Assembly (NCBI RefSeq): GCF_000980885.2
Contig: NZ_LBDA02000020.1
Location: 34,793 to 98,792 of the forward strand
Direction of reading: 5' to 3'
DNA from: Streptomyces malaysiense
GTDB lineage: Bacteria; Actinomycetota; Actinomycetes; Streptomycetales; Streptomycetaceae
DNA length: 64,000 nt
Position numbers and translations under genes: made by a program. Of this stretch, positions 48,029-57,317 are shown one piece after another. The notes beneath the pieces are model-generated. The model was not told where the DNA came from. It was given only the letters and a program-made list of their open reading frames with translations, and searched no databases. Every line of letters starts with the position of its first letter. Position 1 is the stretch's first letter.

Positions 48029-48111
48029 CCCGACCGCCGCGCGGGTGACCGTACCGCCGCGCCACGGAACATATCGCCATACAAACGGTCAATCAGTTCT
48101 ACGTTCGTACG

Positions 48112-48966
48112 GTGATCCCACTAGCACGCCGTATTACCGCCGTCTGTGCCCTGGGCGCGGCTCTCGCCGCCTGCGGAACCGCGGGCCCCACGGGCAGCAC
48201 CCGCCCGGCCCCGGCCAAGTCCCCCGTCTCCGCCTCCCCGTCCGCCACCCGTCCGCCCGTGCTCGCCCCGGGCCCCGGCGGCCTCACCCCGGTCTTCGAG
48301 CACGGCCCGCGCACCATGGGCAAGATCGTGGCGTTCACCTTCGACGCCGACATGACCGCAGACGAAGGCCCCCGCGCCGCCGCCGGCGAGCACTTCGACA
48401 ACCCCGGCCTGATCGGCGCCCTGCACACGCTGAAGGTGCCCGCGACCATCTTCATGACCGGCAAGTGGGCCGAGCAGTACCCGGACGAGGCCCGCAGCCT
48501 CGGGGGCGACCCGCAGTTCGAGGTCGCCAACCACTCCTACAGCCACTACGCGTTCACCCCGAGCTGCTACGGCCTGCCGACCATGGGCGTGGCCCAGGCC
48601 GGCGCGGACGTCGAGCGGGCCTACACGGCCTTCCACAAGGCGGGCCTGCGCAACGTGCTGCCGTACTTCCGCTTCCCCGGCGGCTGCTACGACCAGAAGT
48701 CGCTGCGCGCGCTCAGCGGGCTCGGGATGACCGCGATCCAGTGGGACGTGGTGAGCGGGGACGCGTTCGCGACGGACGCCGACGCGGTGGCCAAGCAGGT
48801 GCTGGACGGGGTCCGGCCCGGCTCGGTGGTCATCATGCACTGCACCCGCAGCGCCGCCCCCACCACCGAGCAGGTCGTACGCACCGTCGTACCGGAGCTG
48901 CGCAAGCGCGGCTACACGTTCGTGAAGGTCTCCCGGATGATCGCCGCGAGCCAGGGCCGCCGCTGA
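48112..48966 (+). CDS. Polysaccharide deacetylase (NodB fold) lipoprotein
   Basis: 284 residues from GTG at 48112. The lipobox is LAAC (Cys near residue 21), then a Ser/Pro linker. The NodB domain starts VAFTFDADMTADEG, where most relatives have TFDDGP; the metal-binding HxxxH pair is in ANHSYSHYAF, and RFPGGCYD plus VIMHCT supply the remaining conserved loops. It probably removes acyl groups from cell-wall or extracellular sugars, on the outside of the membrane. The 83-base gap upstream contains a short AT-rich patch (48068-48100). It is convergent with the ABC permease gene (3-base gap). Confidence 0.88.
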   Translation: MIPLARRITAVCALGAALAACGTAGPTGSTRPAPAKSPVSASPSATRPPVLAPGPGGLTPVFEHGPRTMGKIVAFTFDADMTADEGPRAAAGEHFDNPGLIGALHTLKVPATIFMTGKWAEQYPDEARSLGGDPQFEVANHSYSHYAFTPSCYGLPTMGVAQAGADVERAYTAFHKAGLRNVLPYFRFPGGCYDQKSLRALSGLGMTAIQWDVVSGDAFATDADAVAKQVLDGVRPGSVVIMHCTRSAAPTTEQVVRTVVPELRKRGYTFVKVSRMIAASQGRR

Positions 48967-48969
48967 CGG

Positions 48970-49641
48970 TCAGGGCGCCCTGCGGGCGGTGAGCGCGCAG
49001 GCCGCGGCGAAGGCCGCGGCCGCCAGCAGGGCCGCCCCGGCCAGCGGCAGCAGCGGCACCGGCACCCGGCCGGACTGCGAACCGGTGACCAGGCCGCTGA
49101 CCGCGGCCTGCGCCGGGGAGCCCGCGAGCACCGTCGCCAGCAGCGCGCCCAGCAGCATCGCCGGGACCGCGCGCCCGGCCGAGCGCAGCAGTGGCCAGTG
49201 GGTGAGCGCGCCGACGGCCGCGCCGAGCAGCGCGCAGGCGTACGCGGCCGCCAGTCCGGCCGCGCCGGCGGCCGGGCGCGCCACCCTGACCTGGGCACCG
49301 TCGCTCGCCGGGTCGCTGATCAGGGTGACGACGAGCGTCGCCGCCGTGCCGAGGACGGCCGCCGCGAGCAGCGCCGTGAGCAGACAGGCGAGGTGCGCCC
49401 GCGCGGGTCCGTGCGGCGCGGCCACGACGGCACGGGCCGCGGGCGGCTCCCCGGTGACACAGATCCGCACGAGCCAGGCGGCCACCGGCAGCAGCCCGGC
49501 GGCCGCGTACCCGAGCGAGTCCAGCACGGGCTGCCCGGCCTGCACCCCGATCGCGAGGAAAGCGGCGTACAGGATCAGCGGAGCCGGCCACCGCTGCGAG
49601 CGCAGCAGCAGTTCGACGTGGTAACGCAGGAGTGCGCTCAT
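48970..49641 (-). CDS. ABC-exporter-type membrane protein
   Basis: 223 residues, ATG at 49641, about six hydrophobic helices (from LILYAAFLAIGVQ to LLAAAAFAAACAL) with no motif of known families. Its start overlaps the stop of the ATP-binding gene by 4 bases, so it is the membrane partner of that ATPase. Half of a two-gene exporter of unknown substrate, typical of actinobacteria. Confidence 0.75.
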   Translation of the reverse strand: MSALLRYHVELLLRSQRWPAPLILYAAFLAIGVQAGQPVLDSLGYAAAGLLPVAAWLVRICVTGEPPAARAVVAAPHGPARAHLACLLTALLAAAVLGTAATLVVTLISDPASDGAQVRVARPAAGAAGLAAAYACALLGAAVGALTHWPLLRSAGRAVPAMLLGALLATVLAGSPAQAAVSGLVTGSQSGRVPVPLLPLAGAALLAAAAFAAACALTARRAP

Positions 49642-50501
49642 GCCCGGCTCCCGGGGTCGAGGGGTGGTGCGACGCTGACGACGTGCCAGGGCGGGCGGGC
49701 GGCGAGCAGGGTGCGCAGCAGGACGTCGGAGCGGGAGGCGGGGACGGTCAGCCGGTGGCGGCCGGAGTCCGTCTCCTCGGCGGTGCTGACCAGCCGTGCC
49801 GCGTCGGGCGGCAACCGCGCGCCGGCCGCCCCCCGCACCACCACGACGGTGTGCGGTCCGAGGCCCGTACCGTCACCGCCCGTACGGGCCTTGAGCCCGC
49901 CGTCGACCAGGGTGTACGTCGCGTCCGGCGCCCCCGCCAGCCGTCGTGGGTCGTGGTCCACGAAGACGACGGCGCCGCCCGCGGCGGTCCGTTCGGCCAC
50001 CGCCCGTTCCAGCTCGTCCCGCGCCTCGGCGTCGAGCCCGGTCCACGCCTCGTCCAGGACCAGCAACTCGGGGTCGGCGAGCAGGGCCTGCGCCACGGCG
50101 ACCTTCTGGCTGCCGCCCTTGGACAGCCGCGCCATCGGCGTGCCGGCGTACGCGGCCGCCCCGAACCGTTCCAGCCAGGCCGCGGCCGCTCGGGCGGCCG
50201 ACCCGCGGGACAGGCCGTGTACGGTGCCGAGCCGGGTCAGGTAGCCGGCGGCCGTGAAGGGCAGCACGGACGGGAACCGCTCCGGCACATAAGCCGTGCG
50301 GGGGCGGCCGGTGACCCGGCCCTCGCTGGGCGCGTCGAGCCGGGCCAGCAGGCGCAGCAGGGTGGACTTCCCGGTGCCGTTCGCCCCCTCGACACGGGTC
50401 AGGGTGCCGGGGGCGATGGCGAGGTCGACGCCTCGTAACACCCAGGGGCCGCGGCCGCCGTAGCGGCGGCCCACGGCATTCAGTCGCAGGTCACGGTGCA
50501 T
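49638..50501 (-). CDS. ABC transporter ATP-binding protein
   Basis: 287 residues, ATG at 50501. Walker A EGANGTGKST (near residue 40), signature LSKGGSQKV (an unusual form of LSGGQ), Walker B LLVLDEAWTGLD and the switch His in VFVDHDPRR. The last 70 residues are a variable region without a known domain. Together with the overlapping permease gene it forms an ABC exporter. The substrate is not indicated by neighbours. Confidence 0.87.
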   Translation of the reverse strand: MHRDLRLNAVGRRYGGRGPWVLRGVDLAIAPGTLTRVEGANGTGKSTLLRLLARLDAPSEGRVTGRPRTAYVPERFPSVLPFTAAGYLTRLGTVHGLSRGSAARAAAAWLERFGAAAYAGTPMARLSKGGSQKVAVAQALLADPELLVLDEAWTGLDAEARDELERAVAERTAAGGAVVFVDHDPRRLAGAPDATYTLVDGGLKARTGGDGTGLGPHTVVVVRGAAGARLPPDAARLVSTAEETDSGRHRLTVPASRSDVLLRTLLAARPPWHVVSVAPPLDPGSRA

Positions 50502-50664
50502 GGGGCCATTCTTCTTCAGGCGGCCCGCCGGGCGGTGGCGGTCCTCGCGGTCCGGGACGCGCGCCGGTCGCGTGCCGGTCGCACGCTGTAGGACGCGCAG
50601 GGCGGGGCGCGCGTTGCGGACGCGCGTTGATCGGCACGGGCGCGGCTTCGTAGGGTGGCCCCTC

Positions 50665-51369
50665 GTGAGCGATGTTCCGATCCCCGCCGAGAACCCCCCT
50701 GCGTCCGCGCGCGACGAGGCCCCGCAGTACGTGCTGCCCCTCGTCGTCCGCCTCGAACGCGACACGCCGCCCGCCCGTACCGACGCCCTGGAGACGTCCG
50801 CGCGGGCGGTCCTGACGCTGCTGGGCGACGAACGGGCCCTCGGGGACGGCGAGTGGGCCGAGGCCGTACGGAACTGGGAGGACGCCCGGATCCGCAAGGT
50901 GGTCCGGCGGGCCCGGGGCGCCGAGTGGCGGCGGGCCGGGACGCTGCCGGGGATCACGGTGACCGGCCGGACCGCGGAGGTACGGGTGTTCCCGCCGATC
51001 CCCCTGGACGGCTGGCCCAAGGACCTGGCCAAGCTCCAGGTCTCCGGCACCGAACTGGACGACCCGGAGCCGCCGTCGGAGACCGACCGCACCGCCCCCG
51101 TCCTGTGGCTCAACCCGGACCTCGTGATGTCCGCGGGCAAGACCATGGCCCAGACCGGCCACGCCGCCCAGCTCGCCTGGTGGGCCCTGCCGGGCGCGGC
51201 CCGCACCGCCTGGCGCGCCGCCGGCCACCCCCTCTCCGTCCGCACCGCCACCCCCGCCGAATGGACCCGGCTGACGCACAGCGGACTGCCGGTGGTCCGC
51301 GATGCCGGTTTCACCGAGATCGCCCCGAATTCGTGCACGGTGGTGGCGGATCATCCGGCGCTGCGCTGA
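50665..51369 (+). CDS. PTH2-type peptidyl-tRNA hydrolase with N-terminal extension
   Basis: 234 residues from GTG at 50665. The C-terminal 100 residues match archaeal-type peptidyl-tRNA hydrolase 2: LWLNPDLVMSAGKTMAQTGHAAQLA contains the conserved Lys, and RDAGFTEIAPNSCTVVA is the domain end. The first 135 residues are a separate region (VLPLVVRLERDTPPARTDAL to about VFPPIPLDGWPKDLAKLQV) that I cannot assign. It should recycle peptidyl-tRNA released from stalled ribosomes, or act on another ester-linked RNA. The 3' end overlaps the MFS gene's only upstream start. Confidence 0.8.
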   Translation: MSDVPIPAENPPASARDEAPQYVLPLVVRLERDTPPARTDALETSARAVLTLLGDERALGDGEWAEAVRNWEDARIRKVVRRARGAEWRRAGTLPGITVTGRTAEVRVFPPIPLDGWPKDLAKLQVSGTELDDPEPPSETDRTAPVLWLNPDLVMSAGKTMAQTGHAAQLAWWALPGAARTAWRAAGHPLSVRTATPAEWTRLTHSGLPVVRDAGFTEIAPNSCTVVADHPALR

Positions 51370-52630
51370 CACGGGAACCACGGCGGGGGCACCGGGAACC
51401 GGGGCGCGGAGGACCGTCGGCACGCCCCTGGGCATCCCCGCCTTCCGGCGGTTCATGGCGGCGAACCTCATCTCGGCGACCGGGTCCGCGATGGCGCCGC
51501 TCGCGCTCGCCTACGCGGTGCTCGAGGAGGGCGGAGGGGCCGGTCCGCTCGGGCTCGTGCTCGCGGTGGGCACCGTGCCCACGATCCTGTTCCTGCTCAT
51601 GGGCGGCCTGTTCGCGGACCGGCTGTCGCGGAGCCGGATGCTGTTCCTCGGGAATCTGACGGCGGCGGGCGCGCAGGGGGTGCTGGCCGTCACCGTGGCC
51701 ACGGGGCACGCGACGACGGCGTCGATCGCGGTGTGCGGCTTCGTGTCGGGGACGGCGGCGGCGTTCATCGTCCCGGCCGCACAGGGCGCCGTCGCGCAGA
51801 TCGTCCCCGAGGAGCACCTCCAGCGGGCCAACGCGTTGCTCAGGCTGCCGGGCAACGCGGTGAAGGTGCTGGGCCCGGTCGCCGGCGGTTTCGTCGTCGC
51901 CATGAGCGGCGCGTCCTGGGCGCTGGCCTTCGACGCGTGCACGTTCGCCGGCGCGGCCGTCCTGCTGCTGGGCCTGCGCCTGGCCGTGCCGCCCGCCGCG
52001 GCCGGTGGTGTCCTGGCCGACCTGCGGGCCGGCTGGACGGGGTTCTGGTCCCGTACCTGGCTGTGGACGTACACGGCCGCCGGGACCGTCCTCGTCGCCG
52101 CGTGGCTGGCGGGCTTCCAGCTCCTCGGCCCCCTGGTCGCCGCCCACAGGTACGCCGGGGCGCGCGACTGGGGCCTGGTGCAGGCGGCCTTCTCCTGCGG
52201 CCTGCTGGCGGGAACCCTGGTGTGCCTGCGGTGGAAGCCGTACCGGCTGCTCGCGGTCGCGGTCGCCGCGGGCGGTGTGCTCGCGCTTCCCCCGGCGGCC
52301 CTGGCCTGGGGCCTGCCGCTGCCGTTCGTCCTCGCGGCCGCCTTCCTGGCGGGGGCCGGGCTCGATGTCGCGGTGGTCGCCTGGACCACCGCGTTCCAGC
52401 AGCACGTGCCCTCGGCGGAACAGGGCCGCATGAGCGCGTTCAACGGTGTCGGCGAACGGCTCGCCATCCCTCTCGGCTATCTCGTCACCGCCCTCGCGGC
52501 CCGCGCGTGGAGCAGCCGGGGGGCGCTGCTGGCCTGCGCCGCGCTGATCGTCGCGGCGACCGCGCTCAATCTCTGCGTCCCGGATCTGCACCGCGTCAAC
52601 CGGCTCACGCGGGACACCCGCCCGGCCTGA
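51302..52630 (+). CDS. MFS exporter (EntS-like)
   Basis: 442 residues from ATG at 51302, which overlaps the hydrolase gene by 68 bases. The next in-frame ATG, 51455, would delete the conserved GTPLGIPAFRRF segment that precedes helix 1, and no GTG or TTG lies between, so the true start may be a rarer codon near 51410-51430. About twelve helices follow; LFADRLSRSRMLFLGN after helix 2 is the MFS loop. It resembles siderophore and drug exporters of the EntS group. Substrate unknown, and no siderophore genes are near. Confidence 0.8.
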   Translation: MPVSPRSPRIRARWWRIIRRCADTGTTAGAPGTGARRTVGTPLGIPAFRRFMAANLISATGSAMAPLALAYAVLEEGGGAGPLGLVLAVGTVPTILFLLMGGLFADRLSRSRMLFLGNLTAAGAQGVLAVTVATGHATTASIAVCGFVSGTAAAFIVPAAQGAVAQIVPEEHLQRANALLRLPGNAVKVLGPVAGGFVVAMSGASWALAFDACTFAGAAVLLLGLRLAVPPAAAGGVLADLRAGWTGFWSRTWLWTYTAAGTVLVAAWLAGFQLLGPLVAAHRYAGARDWGLVQAAFSCGLLAGTLVCLRWKPYRLLAVAVAAGGVLALPPAALAWGLPLPFVLAAAFLAGAGLDVAVVAWTTAFQQHVPSAEQGRMSAFNGVGERLAIPLGYLVTALAARAWSSRGALLACAALIVAATALNLCVPDLHRVNRLTRDTRPA

Positions 52631-52729
52631 ACCTCAAATGTTGCTCTGAAGACGGCCGGGCGGGGTTCGCGGCGGGTCGGCGGGGTCATGTACGACGCGT
52701 GCGCCGGGGGGCGAGGAGGGGGACAGGCC

Positions 52730-54022
52730 ATGGGGAGACTGGGGACCGGGATCGGCTGGCGGCCGGAGATCGCGGGGGCCGTGGAGCGGATGCCCGGGAT
52801 CGACTGGGTGGAGGTCGTGGCGGAGAACGTCTGCCCCGGCCATCTCCCCGAGTCGCTGGGCAGGTTGCGGGAGCGCGGGGTGACCGTGGTGCCGCACGGT
52901 GTCTCCCTCGGGCTCGGCGGGGCGCAGCGGCCCGACGCCGGCCGGCTCGCGGCGCTCGCCGAACGCGCTCAGGCGCTCGGGTCGCCGCTGGTCACCGAGC
53001 ACATCGCGTTCGTCCGGGCGGGCGGCGCGCTCACCGCCTCGCCGCCCCTGGAGGCCGGTCATCTGCTGCCCGTGCCGCGTACCCGGGACGCGCTCGACGT
53101 GCTCTGCGAGAACGTGCGCATCGCCCAGGACGCGCTGCCGGTGCCGCTCGCCGTGGAGAACATCGCCGCGCTGTTCTCCTGGCCGGGTGAGGAACTGACC
53201 GAGGGGCAGTTCCTGTACGAGCTGGCCGAGCGGACCGGCGTACGGCTGCTCGTCGACGTGGCCAACCTGCACACCAACCACGTCAACCGCGGCGAGGACC
53301 CGGCCGAGGCGCTGGCCGGACTGCCGCTGGAGGCGGTCGCCTACGTCCATGTCGCGGGCGGCGTCGAGCGCGACGGCGTGTGGCACGACAGCCACGCGCA
53401 TCCGGTGCCGGAGGCGGTGCTCGGCATCCTGGGCGACCTCGCCTCCCGGGCCGCGCCGCCCGGCGTCCTGCTGGAACGCGACGAGAACTTCCCCGAACCG
53501 GAGGAACTGGAGCGGGAGTTGGCGGCGATCCGGAAGGTGGTGGAGGGCGGGCGACGGGTGGACGTACAGGCGCGGCCCGTCGTCTCCCCGGTGCGCGCGG
53601 GCTCCGCGAACGCCGACGACGCCGAGGACACCCGGCAGCGGCTCGGGGTCGCGCAGGCCGCCGTGCTGTCCTGCCTGGTGGCCGGGACGCCCGTGCCCGA
53701 GGGGTTCGACCGGGTACGGCTGGGGACGCAGGCGCGGGCACTCGCCGCGAAGCGCGCGGACGTGGTGGCGAAGGTGGCCCCGGAGCTGCCGGTGCTGCTC
53801 GGGGCCTCGTACCGGCCGGCGTTCCTGGAGTACGCGCGTCAGCGGCCGATGGGTGCGGGGTACCGGCGGGACGCGCTGGACTTCGCCGCGTTCCTGCTGG
53901 CCGGGAAGCGGCCGGACCTCCCGCGGCGGAGGCTGCGGGAGTGGTGGCTGGACCGCTGCGGCCCGGCGCCGCGGGGGCGGCTGGCGCGGGCGGCGCGGAG
54001 AGTGCTGCCGGGGCGGGGCTGA
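52730..54022 (+). CDS. DUF692/MNIO family multinuclear iron enzyme with extra C-terminal domain
   Basis: 430 residues from ATG at 52730 (AGGAGG at 52714-52719), start [10 protein letters not shown] as in family members. The N-terminal 280 residues form the DUF692 TIM barrel: [40 protein letters not shown] and [10 protein letters not shown] carry the His, Glu, Asp and Asn ligands of the di/tri-iron site known from MbnB. The C-terminal 110 residues (from about [11 protein letters not shown]) are an additional helical domain of the kind I recall from SCO6045. MNIO enzymes modify Cys or Asp of peptide precursors. The TIGR04222 gene follows after 70 bases. Confidence 0.87.
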   Translation: MGRLGTGIGWRPEIAGAVERMPGIDWVEVVAENVCPGHLPESLGRLRERGVTVVPHGVSLGLGGAQRPDAGRLAALAERAQALGSPLVTEHIAFVRAGGALTASPPLEAGHLLPVPRTRDALDVLCENVRIAQDALPVPLAVENIAALFSWPGEELTEGQFLYELAERTGVRLLVDVANLHTNHVNRGEDPAEALAGLPLEAVAYVHVAGGVERDGVWHDSHAHPVPEAVLGILGDLASRAAPPGVLLERDENFPEPEELERELAAIRKVVEGGRRVDVQARPVVSPVRAGSANADDAEDTRQRLGVAQAAVLSCLVAGTPVPEGFDRVRLGTQARALAAKRADVVAKVAPELPVLLGASYRPAFLEYARQRPMGAGYRRDALDFAAFLLAGKRPDLPRRRLREWWLDRCGPAPRGRLARAARRVLPGRG

Positions 54023-54092
54023 ACCGGCGGAACGCGATCCGCATGTGAAAAATCCTGGCGCCCGCGCCGTCCCCTGGCATACAAAACACCTC

Positions 54093-54872
54093 ATGTTCTG
54101 GCTCCTCCTCCTGCTCCTCGCCTGGGCGTTCACCGGTACGGCCTGCGTTCGCCTCTGTCTCGCGGCGGTGCGCGCCGCGGCCACGGACACGGGCCCCGCG
54201 GCGGAGGCCGGAGACCACGAGCTGACCCTGTACGAGGCCGCCTTCCTGTCCGGCGGACCCCAGCGCGTCGCCGACGTCACCCTCCTGTCCATGGCCCGCC
54301 AACGGCGGCTCCACCTCGCCCACACCGGCTGGGCCACCGTCGTGGACCCGCACGGCCGGGACGAGATCGAGCGGTCCGTCATCGGGGCGATCGGCCCGGA
54401 AGGCCAGTCCCGCATCGCACCGGTACGCACCCGCGCCGCCCGCACCGACGCCGTACGGCGCCTCGCCGACCGCCTCGTGCGCAGCGGCCTCGCCGTCCCC
54501 GACGCCGCGGGCCCCACCGTCGGCACGGCCGTGCGCCAGGTCCGGGCCGCCGCACTCGCCGTGCCGGTCCTGGCCGTCATCGCGCTGCTGCTGCCCGTCC
54601 AGGCCGACACCTCACGCCTGATGGTCGGCCTGTGGTTCCTGCTTCCGTTCACGCTGTCGCTGAGCTGTCTGGCCATAGCCCGCTTCGAGGTGCACCCGTA
54701 CTCGCCGTGGGCCTCCCCCGCCGGGCAGCGCCTGCTGGGCGCGCTGCTGCGGCGGCGCTCCGGTGCCGAGCCGTCGTTCCTCACCTGCGTCGCGCTGCGC
54801 GGCATCCGCGCGATCGGCGAACCGGAGCTGCGCGCGGCCTTCGCCCACCGCGACGCGCCACACCGGGAGTAG
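54093..54872 (+). CDS. TIGR04222 domain membrane protein
   Basis: 259 residues, ATG at 54093. A signal-anchor helix (FWLLLLLLAWAFTGTACV) begins the protein; the TIGR04222 core follows (LTLYEAAFLSGGPQRVADVTLLSMARQRRL), with two later membrane helices near residues 155-205. Family members often end in a Gly/Cys-rich tail; this one ends AFAHRDAPHRE with no Cys-rich tail. In Streptomyces the family is found beside DUF692 genes, as here. It may present or anchor a substrate for the MNIO enzyme, or the tailless form may be a chaperone or regulatory partner. Confidence 0.85.
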   Translation: MFWLLLLLLAWAFTGTACVRLCLAAVRAAATDTGPAAEAGDHELTLYEAAFLSGGPQRVADVTLLSMARQRRLHLAHTGWATVVDPHGRDEIERSVIGAIGPEGQSRIAPVRTRAARTDAVRRLADRLVRSGLAVPDAAGPTVGTAVRQVRAAALAVPVLAVIALLLPVQADTSRLMVGLWFLLPFTLSLSCLAIARFEVHPYSPWASPAGQRLLGALLRRRSGAEPSFLTCVALRGIRAIGEPELRAAFAHRDAPHRE

Positions 54873-54981
54873 GGGGCGCATCGGGGTGCCGGCGGCCGAC
54901 ACCGCCCGTGCGGTGCTTGCCTTCCGCGGTGGCGGAACGAAACATCCCTGGTGTTCGCGGCCGTGACCGAAGGGATGCTGG

Positions 54982-56577
54982 ATGAAAGCCGTCGCCCTCT
55001 GCTCGGCCGCCGCCCTGCTGCTGACCACCCCGGCCACCGCCCCGGCGGACGGCGCGCGGAGCCCGTCCGGCGCCGCCGAACTCCGGGGCACCGTCGTCGC
55101 CGCGCTCCGCGCCCGCGCCACCGGCATCCACTACGGCGCATGTGACCCCGCCGAGGTGCCACCCGTCCCGCACTCCCCCGCCGGTCTGCGCTGCGGCACC
55201 GTCTCCGTCCCCCTCGACTACGCGCACCCCGACGGGAAGCGGATCGGACTCACCGTCAGCCGCACCCCGGCCACCGGGAAGGACGGCGAGCGGGCGGTCC
55301 CCCGGCAGGGCGCCCTCGTCTACGACCCCGGCGGCCCGGGAGCCTCGGGCATGTACTTCGCGCTGGCCGGCACCCTGCCCGCCTGGAAGCGGATCGCCGC
55401 CGCGTACGACCTGGTCGGCTACGCCCCGCGCGGGGTGGGCCGCTCCGCGCCGCTGTCCTGCGAGGACCCGAAGCGGTTCGGCAGGGCGCCCAGCCTGGCG
55501 CCGACGCGGCCCTCGGAGCCGTACAAACGCCGGCGAGTGGCGCAGGCGAAGGCGTACGCCCGCGGCTGCGCCCGGCGTTCGGGCCCCGGGCTGCGCTTCT
55601 TCAACTCCCTGAACAACGCGCGGGACCTGGAGGTGCTGCGGGCCGCGCTGGGCGAGGACCGGCTGACGTTCATGGGCGCGTCGTACGGCACCTACTTCGG
55701 CTCGCTGTACGCGGCGATGTTCCCCTCCCACGTGCGCCGGATGGTGCTGGACGCGGCGGTGAACCCGGATCCGGAGCAGATCTGGTACCGCGGCAACCTC
55801 GCCCAGTCCGCCGCGTTCGAGCGGCGCTGGGCGGACCTGAAGGGCTGGATCGCCCGGCACGACGACGTCTACCGGCTCGGCGACACGCCGCGGAAGGTGC
55901 AGGGCGCCTACGACACGGCGGCCGCGCGGCTCGCCCGGCGGCCGGCGGGCGGGAAGGCCGGACCGGGCCAGTTGCAGAACGCGTTCCTGACGGCCGGGTA
56001 CTCCGACAGCTACTGGCCGAGCCGGGCCGCCGCCCTCTCCGCCTATCTGCACGGCGATCCGAAGCCGCTGGCCGAACTGGCCTCGCCGGACCCCGGGTCG
56101 GCCGCCGCGGCGGAGAACGGCAGCGCCGTCTACACGGCCGTCGAGTGCAATGACGCGCCCTGGCCGACGAGTTGGGCGGTGTGGGACCGGGACAACACCC
56201 GGCTGGCCCGCGTCGCGCCCTTCGAGACCTGGGACAACGCGTGGATGAACCTGCCGTGCGCCTACTGGCCGGCACCCCGGCAGCGGCCCCTGGACGTGCG
56301 CACCGGGCCCGGCGCGCTGCCCCCGGTGCTGATCCTGGCGGCCGAACGGGACGCGGCCGCGCCGTACTCGGGGGCCCTGGAGATGAACCGGCGGCTGGCC
56401 GGCTCCCTGCTGGTGACCGAGCGCGGCGCGGGCACTCACGGCATCGGCGGCGGCCCCAACAGGTGCGTCGACGGCTACCTGGACGACTACCTGCTGACGG
56501 GCCGCCTCCCGGCGCGGAACGCGTCCTGCGCGCCCCGCGCCGAACCCGAGCCCGGCCCGGAGCCGACGGCGGGCTGA
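54982..56577 (+). CDS. Secreted alpha/beta-hydrolase, S33 tripeptidyl aminopeptidase type
   Basis: 531 residues with a Sec signal peptide (VALCSAAALLLTTPATAPADG). The catalytic set is GASYGTYFG (Ser near residue 230), AAERDAAAPYSG (Asp) and AGTHGIGGG (His), and the oxyanion-loop motif is DPGGPGASG. This layout matches the secreted tripeptidyl aminopeptidases of Streptomyces (SlpD/SlpE and Tap). It should trim short peptides outside the cell. It is transcribed alone, and the stop is 3 bases from the convergent hemQ stop. Confidence 0.9.
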   Translation: MKAVALCSAAALLLTTPATAPADGARSPSGAAELRGTVVAALRARATGIHYGACDPAEVPPVPHSPAGLRCGTVSVPLDYAHPDGKRIGLTVSRTPATGKDGERAVPRQGALVYDPGGPGASGMYFALAGTLPAWKRIAAAYDLVGYAPRGVGRSAPLSCEDPKRFGRAPSLAPTRPSEPYKRRRVAQAKAYARGCARRSGPGLRFFNSLNNARDLEVLRAALGEDRLTFMGASYGTYFGSLYAAMFPSHVRRMVLDAAVNPDPEQIWYRGNLAQSAAFERRWADLKGWIARHDDVYRLGDTPRKVQGAYDTAAARLARRPAGGKAGPGQLQNAFLTAGYSDSYWPSRAAALSAYLHGDPKPLAELASPDPGSAAAAENGSAVYTAVECNDAPWPTSWAVWDRDNTRLARVAPFETWDNAWMNLPCAYWPAPRQRPLDVRTGPGALPPVLILAAERDAAAPYSGALEMNRRLAGSLLVTERGAGTHGIGGGPNRCVDGYLDDYLLTGRLPARNASCAPRAEPEPGPEPTAG

Positions 56578-56580
56578 GCC

Positions 56581-57312
56581 CTACGCCAGCCCCGCCACCA
56601 GGTCCGCCACGTCCTTGCGGCGGCCCGTGTAGAACGGGACCTCCTCACGGACGTGCATCCGGGCCTCGGAGCCGCGCAGGTGGCGCATGAGGTCGACGAT
56701 GCGGGACAGCTCGTTCGCCTCGAAGGCGAGGATCCACTCGTAGTCGCCCAGCGAGAACGAGGCGACCGTGTTGGCGCGCACGTCCGGGAATCCGCGGGCC
56801 ATCTTGCCGTGGTCGGCGAGCATGCGGCGGCGGTCCTCGTCGGGCAGCAGGTACCAGTCGTACGAGCGCACGAAGGGGTAGACGCTCACGTAGTCGCGGG
56901 GCGTCTCGTCGGCGAGGAACGCCGGGATGTGCGAGCGGTTGAACTCGGCCGGACGGTGCAGCGCCATGTTGGACCACACCGGCTCCAGCGCGCGGCCCAG
57001 CCTGGTGCGGCGGAAGAGGCTGTACGCCTCCTGGAGCTGGTCGCTGGTCTCCGCGTGCCACCAGATCATCACGTCGGCGTCGGCCCGCATACCGGACAGG
57101 TCGTAGGTGCCGCGGATCGTCACGTCCTTGGCGGCGAGCTGGTCGAACAGCTCCTGGACCTCGTCGGCGTAGCCCGCGCGGTCGGCCGGCAGCACGTCCT
57201 TCAGCTTGAAGACCGACCACAGGGTGTAGCGGATGACATCGTTCAGGTCCTTGGCCAGCTTGCCCTTGTTGGGGATCCTGCCGGACTCGGTGGTGGGGGC
57301 GTCGTCACTCAT
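56581..57312 (-). CDS. hemQ: Coproheme decarboxylase HemQ (chlorite dismutase fold)
   Basis: 243 residues, ATG at 57312. The start [25 protein letters not shown] and the [20 protein letters not shown] and [17 protein letters not shown] segments are HemQ signatures (the WYLLP region includes the catalytic Tyr near residue 140-145, and the HGK His is the likely haem-iron ligand near 168). It turns iron-coproporphyrin III into protohaem by oxidative decarboxylation, the last step of the coproporphyrin-dependent pathway. Five bases separate it from hemY upstream on the same strand. Confidence 0.95.
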   Translation of the reverse strand: MSDDAPTTESGRIPNKGKLAKDLNDVIRYTLWSVFKLKDVLPADRAGYADEVQELFDQLAAKDVTIRGTYDLSGMRADADVMIWWHAETSDQLQEAYSLFRRTRLGRALEPVWSNMALHRPAEFNRSHIPAFLADETPRDYVSVYPFVRSYDWYLLPDEDRRRMLADHGKMARGFPDVRANTVASFSLGDYEWILAFEANELSRIVDLMRHLRGSEARMHVREEVPFYTGRRKDVADLVAGLA

Positions 57313-57317
57313 GGTTC

